The position numbers and the translations under genes are program-made. Positions 63,541 to 64,000 of a stretch of 64,000 nucleotides of DNA are shown here, piece after piece. Position 1 is the stretch's first letter; each line of letters starts with the position of its first letter. Source of the DNA: Flavobacterium piscis. GTDB lineage: Bacteria > Bacteroidota > Bacteroidia > Flavobacteriales > Flavobacteriaceae. The DNA lies in NCBI RefSeq assembly GCF_001686925.1, contig NZ_LVEN01000008.1, positions 1 to 64,000 on the forward strand. The letters run 5' to 3'. The notes beneath the pieces were generated by a model. That model saw only the letters and a program-made list of their open reading frames with translations, made no database searches and had not been told where the DNA came from.

Positions 63541-64000
63541 ATGCAACTATTAAAAAAAGAAAATCTAATGATAATACAGCATAAAACATTTACTAAAACA
63601 ATATATCCGTTTTTCCTTTTTCTGCTAATGAGTTTCGCGGGTTATTCTCAAACTCCTGTAAATCTCAAGTGCGAACATTTGGTTAATCCGTTAGGAATTG
63701 ATGTACCTCAGCCAAGACTTTCGTGGCAATTAAGTGGCAGCGGACATAATGTAGTACAAACAGCCTATCAAATAGAAATTGCAACAGATTCGATTGCTTT
63801 TAAAAAACGCGAAGGATTTGTCTGGAATACCGGAAAAGTAGCATCTGATGCTATTTTAATTCCTTATAACGGACTAGCTCTGAAATCTTTTACCACTTAT
63901 TTCTGGAGAGTAAAAATTTGGGACGGAAAAAATAAAATGCAGATTTCAAAAATTCAGCGTTGTGAAACGGCGATGCTGCAATCGAGCGATTGGAAAGGCA
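63541..64000 (+). CDS. GH78 alpha-L-rhamnosidase-like, 5' part
   Basis: The frame is open from ATG at 63541 (a second in-frame ATG at 63568 may be the true start) to the right window edge; 153 codons are visible. A signal peptide is clear (FPFLLMSFAGYSQ-type segment about residues 21-36). The N-terminal fibronectin-like domain typical of bacterial GH78 rhamnosidases follows: LKCEHLVNPLGID, PRLSWQLSGSG, TAYQIEIATD, WNTGKVASD, TTYFWRVKIWDGK and CETAMLQSSDWKG. Catalytic domains lie outside the window. It would release terminal alpha-L-rhamnose; whether it belongs to the mannan locus or opens a new one is not visible. Confidence 0.75.
   Translation, partial: MQLLKKENLMIIQHKTFTKTIYPFFLFLLMSFAGYSQTPVNLKCEHLVNPLGIDVPQPRLSWQLSGSGHNVVQTAYQIEIATDSIAFKKREGFVWNTGKVASDAILIPYNGLALKSFTTYFWRVKIWDGKNKMQISKIQRCETAMLQSSDWKG

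Overview
The window looks like the chromosome of a Flavobacterium-type member of the Bacteroidota. The evidence is an AT-rich sequence, genes ending in type IX secretion (T9SS) sorting domains, a PorP/SprF protein, two SusC/SusD pairs, promoters with the Bacteroidota -7 box TAnnTTTG, almost no Shine-Dalgarno sequences, and many dispersed intergenic inverted repeats. No rRNA, tRNA, CRISPR array, transposase or phage gene was seen.

Region 1 (1-6567) is the end of a giant repetitive cell-surface protein with a type B T9SS domain, followed by a PorP/SprF protein and an OmpA-type peptidoglycan-binding protein. This resembles the SprB/SprF adhesin module.

Region 2 (about 6750-41350) mixes genes for protein breakdown and sugar removal. 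It holds a SusC/SusD pair, a divergent AraC regulator, all four enzymes that turn trans-4-hydroxy-L-proline into 2-oxoglutarate (epimerase, FAD oxidase, deaminase, semialdehyde dehydrogenase), and an amino acid permease. It also holds a DPP-IV-like S9 peptidase, a GH127/GH146-type beta-L-arabinofuranosidase, a DUF885 metallopeptidase-like protein and a DUF5695-like protein. The rest is a GH42, a GH43, an M24 Xaa-Pro peptidase, a GH36 alpha-galactosidase and a secreted HExxH protease with a T9SS domain. My inference is a locus for using hydroxyproline-rich plant glycoproteins (extensin or arabinogalactan-protein type): arabinose and galactose are stripped, the proline-rich backbone is cut and the released hydroxyproline is burned.

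An undescribed-looking promoter element ties region 2 together. The pattern TAATATAGTATTA-N8-TAATAT, which contains the palindrome TATTR-N8-YAATA, lies exactly 28 nt upstream of a TAnnTTTR box. It is found before the SusC, hydroxyproline, S9 peptidase and HExxH protease genes, and once more before the ROK kinase gene in region 3.

Region 3 (about 41380-63264) is an alpha-mannan utilisation locus. It has a GDSL esterase, a ROK sugar kinase, a mannose-6-phosphate-isomerase-like cupin and a LacI regulator, then SusC, SusD, a SusE-like lipoprotein, GH76, GH2, GH92, GH125, GH92 and GH97. Two near-identical palindromic LacI-type operators (core ACTAAAACGTTTTAGT) overlap the -7 boxes in front of the GDSL and SusC genes. 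At the right edge the 5' part of a GH78-type rhamnosidase gene begins and is cut by the window.
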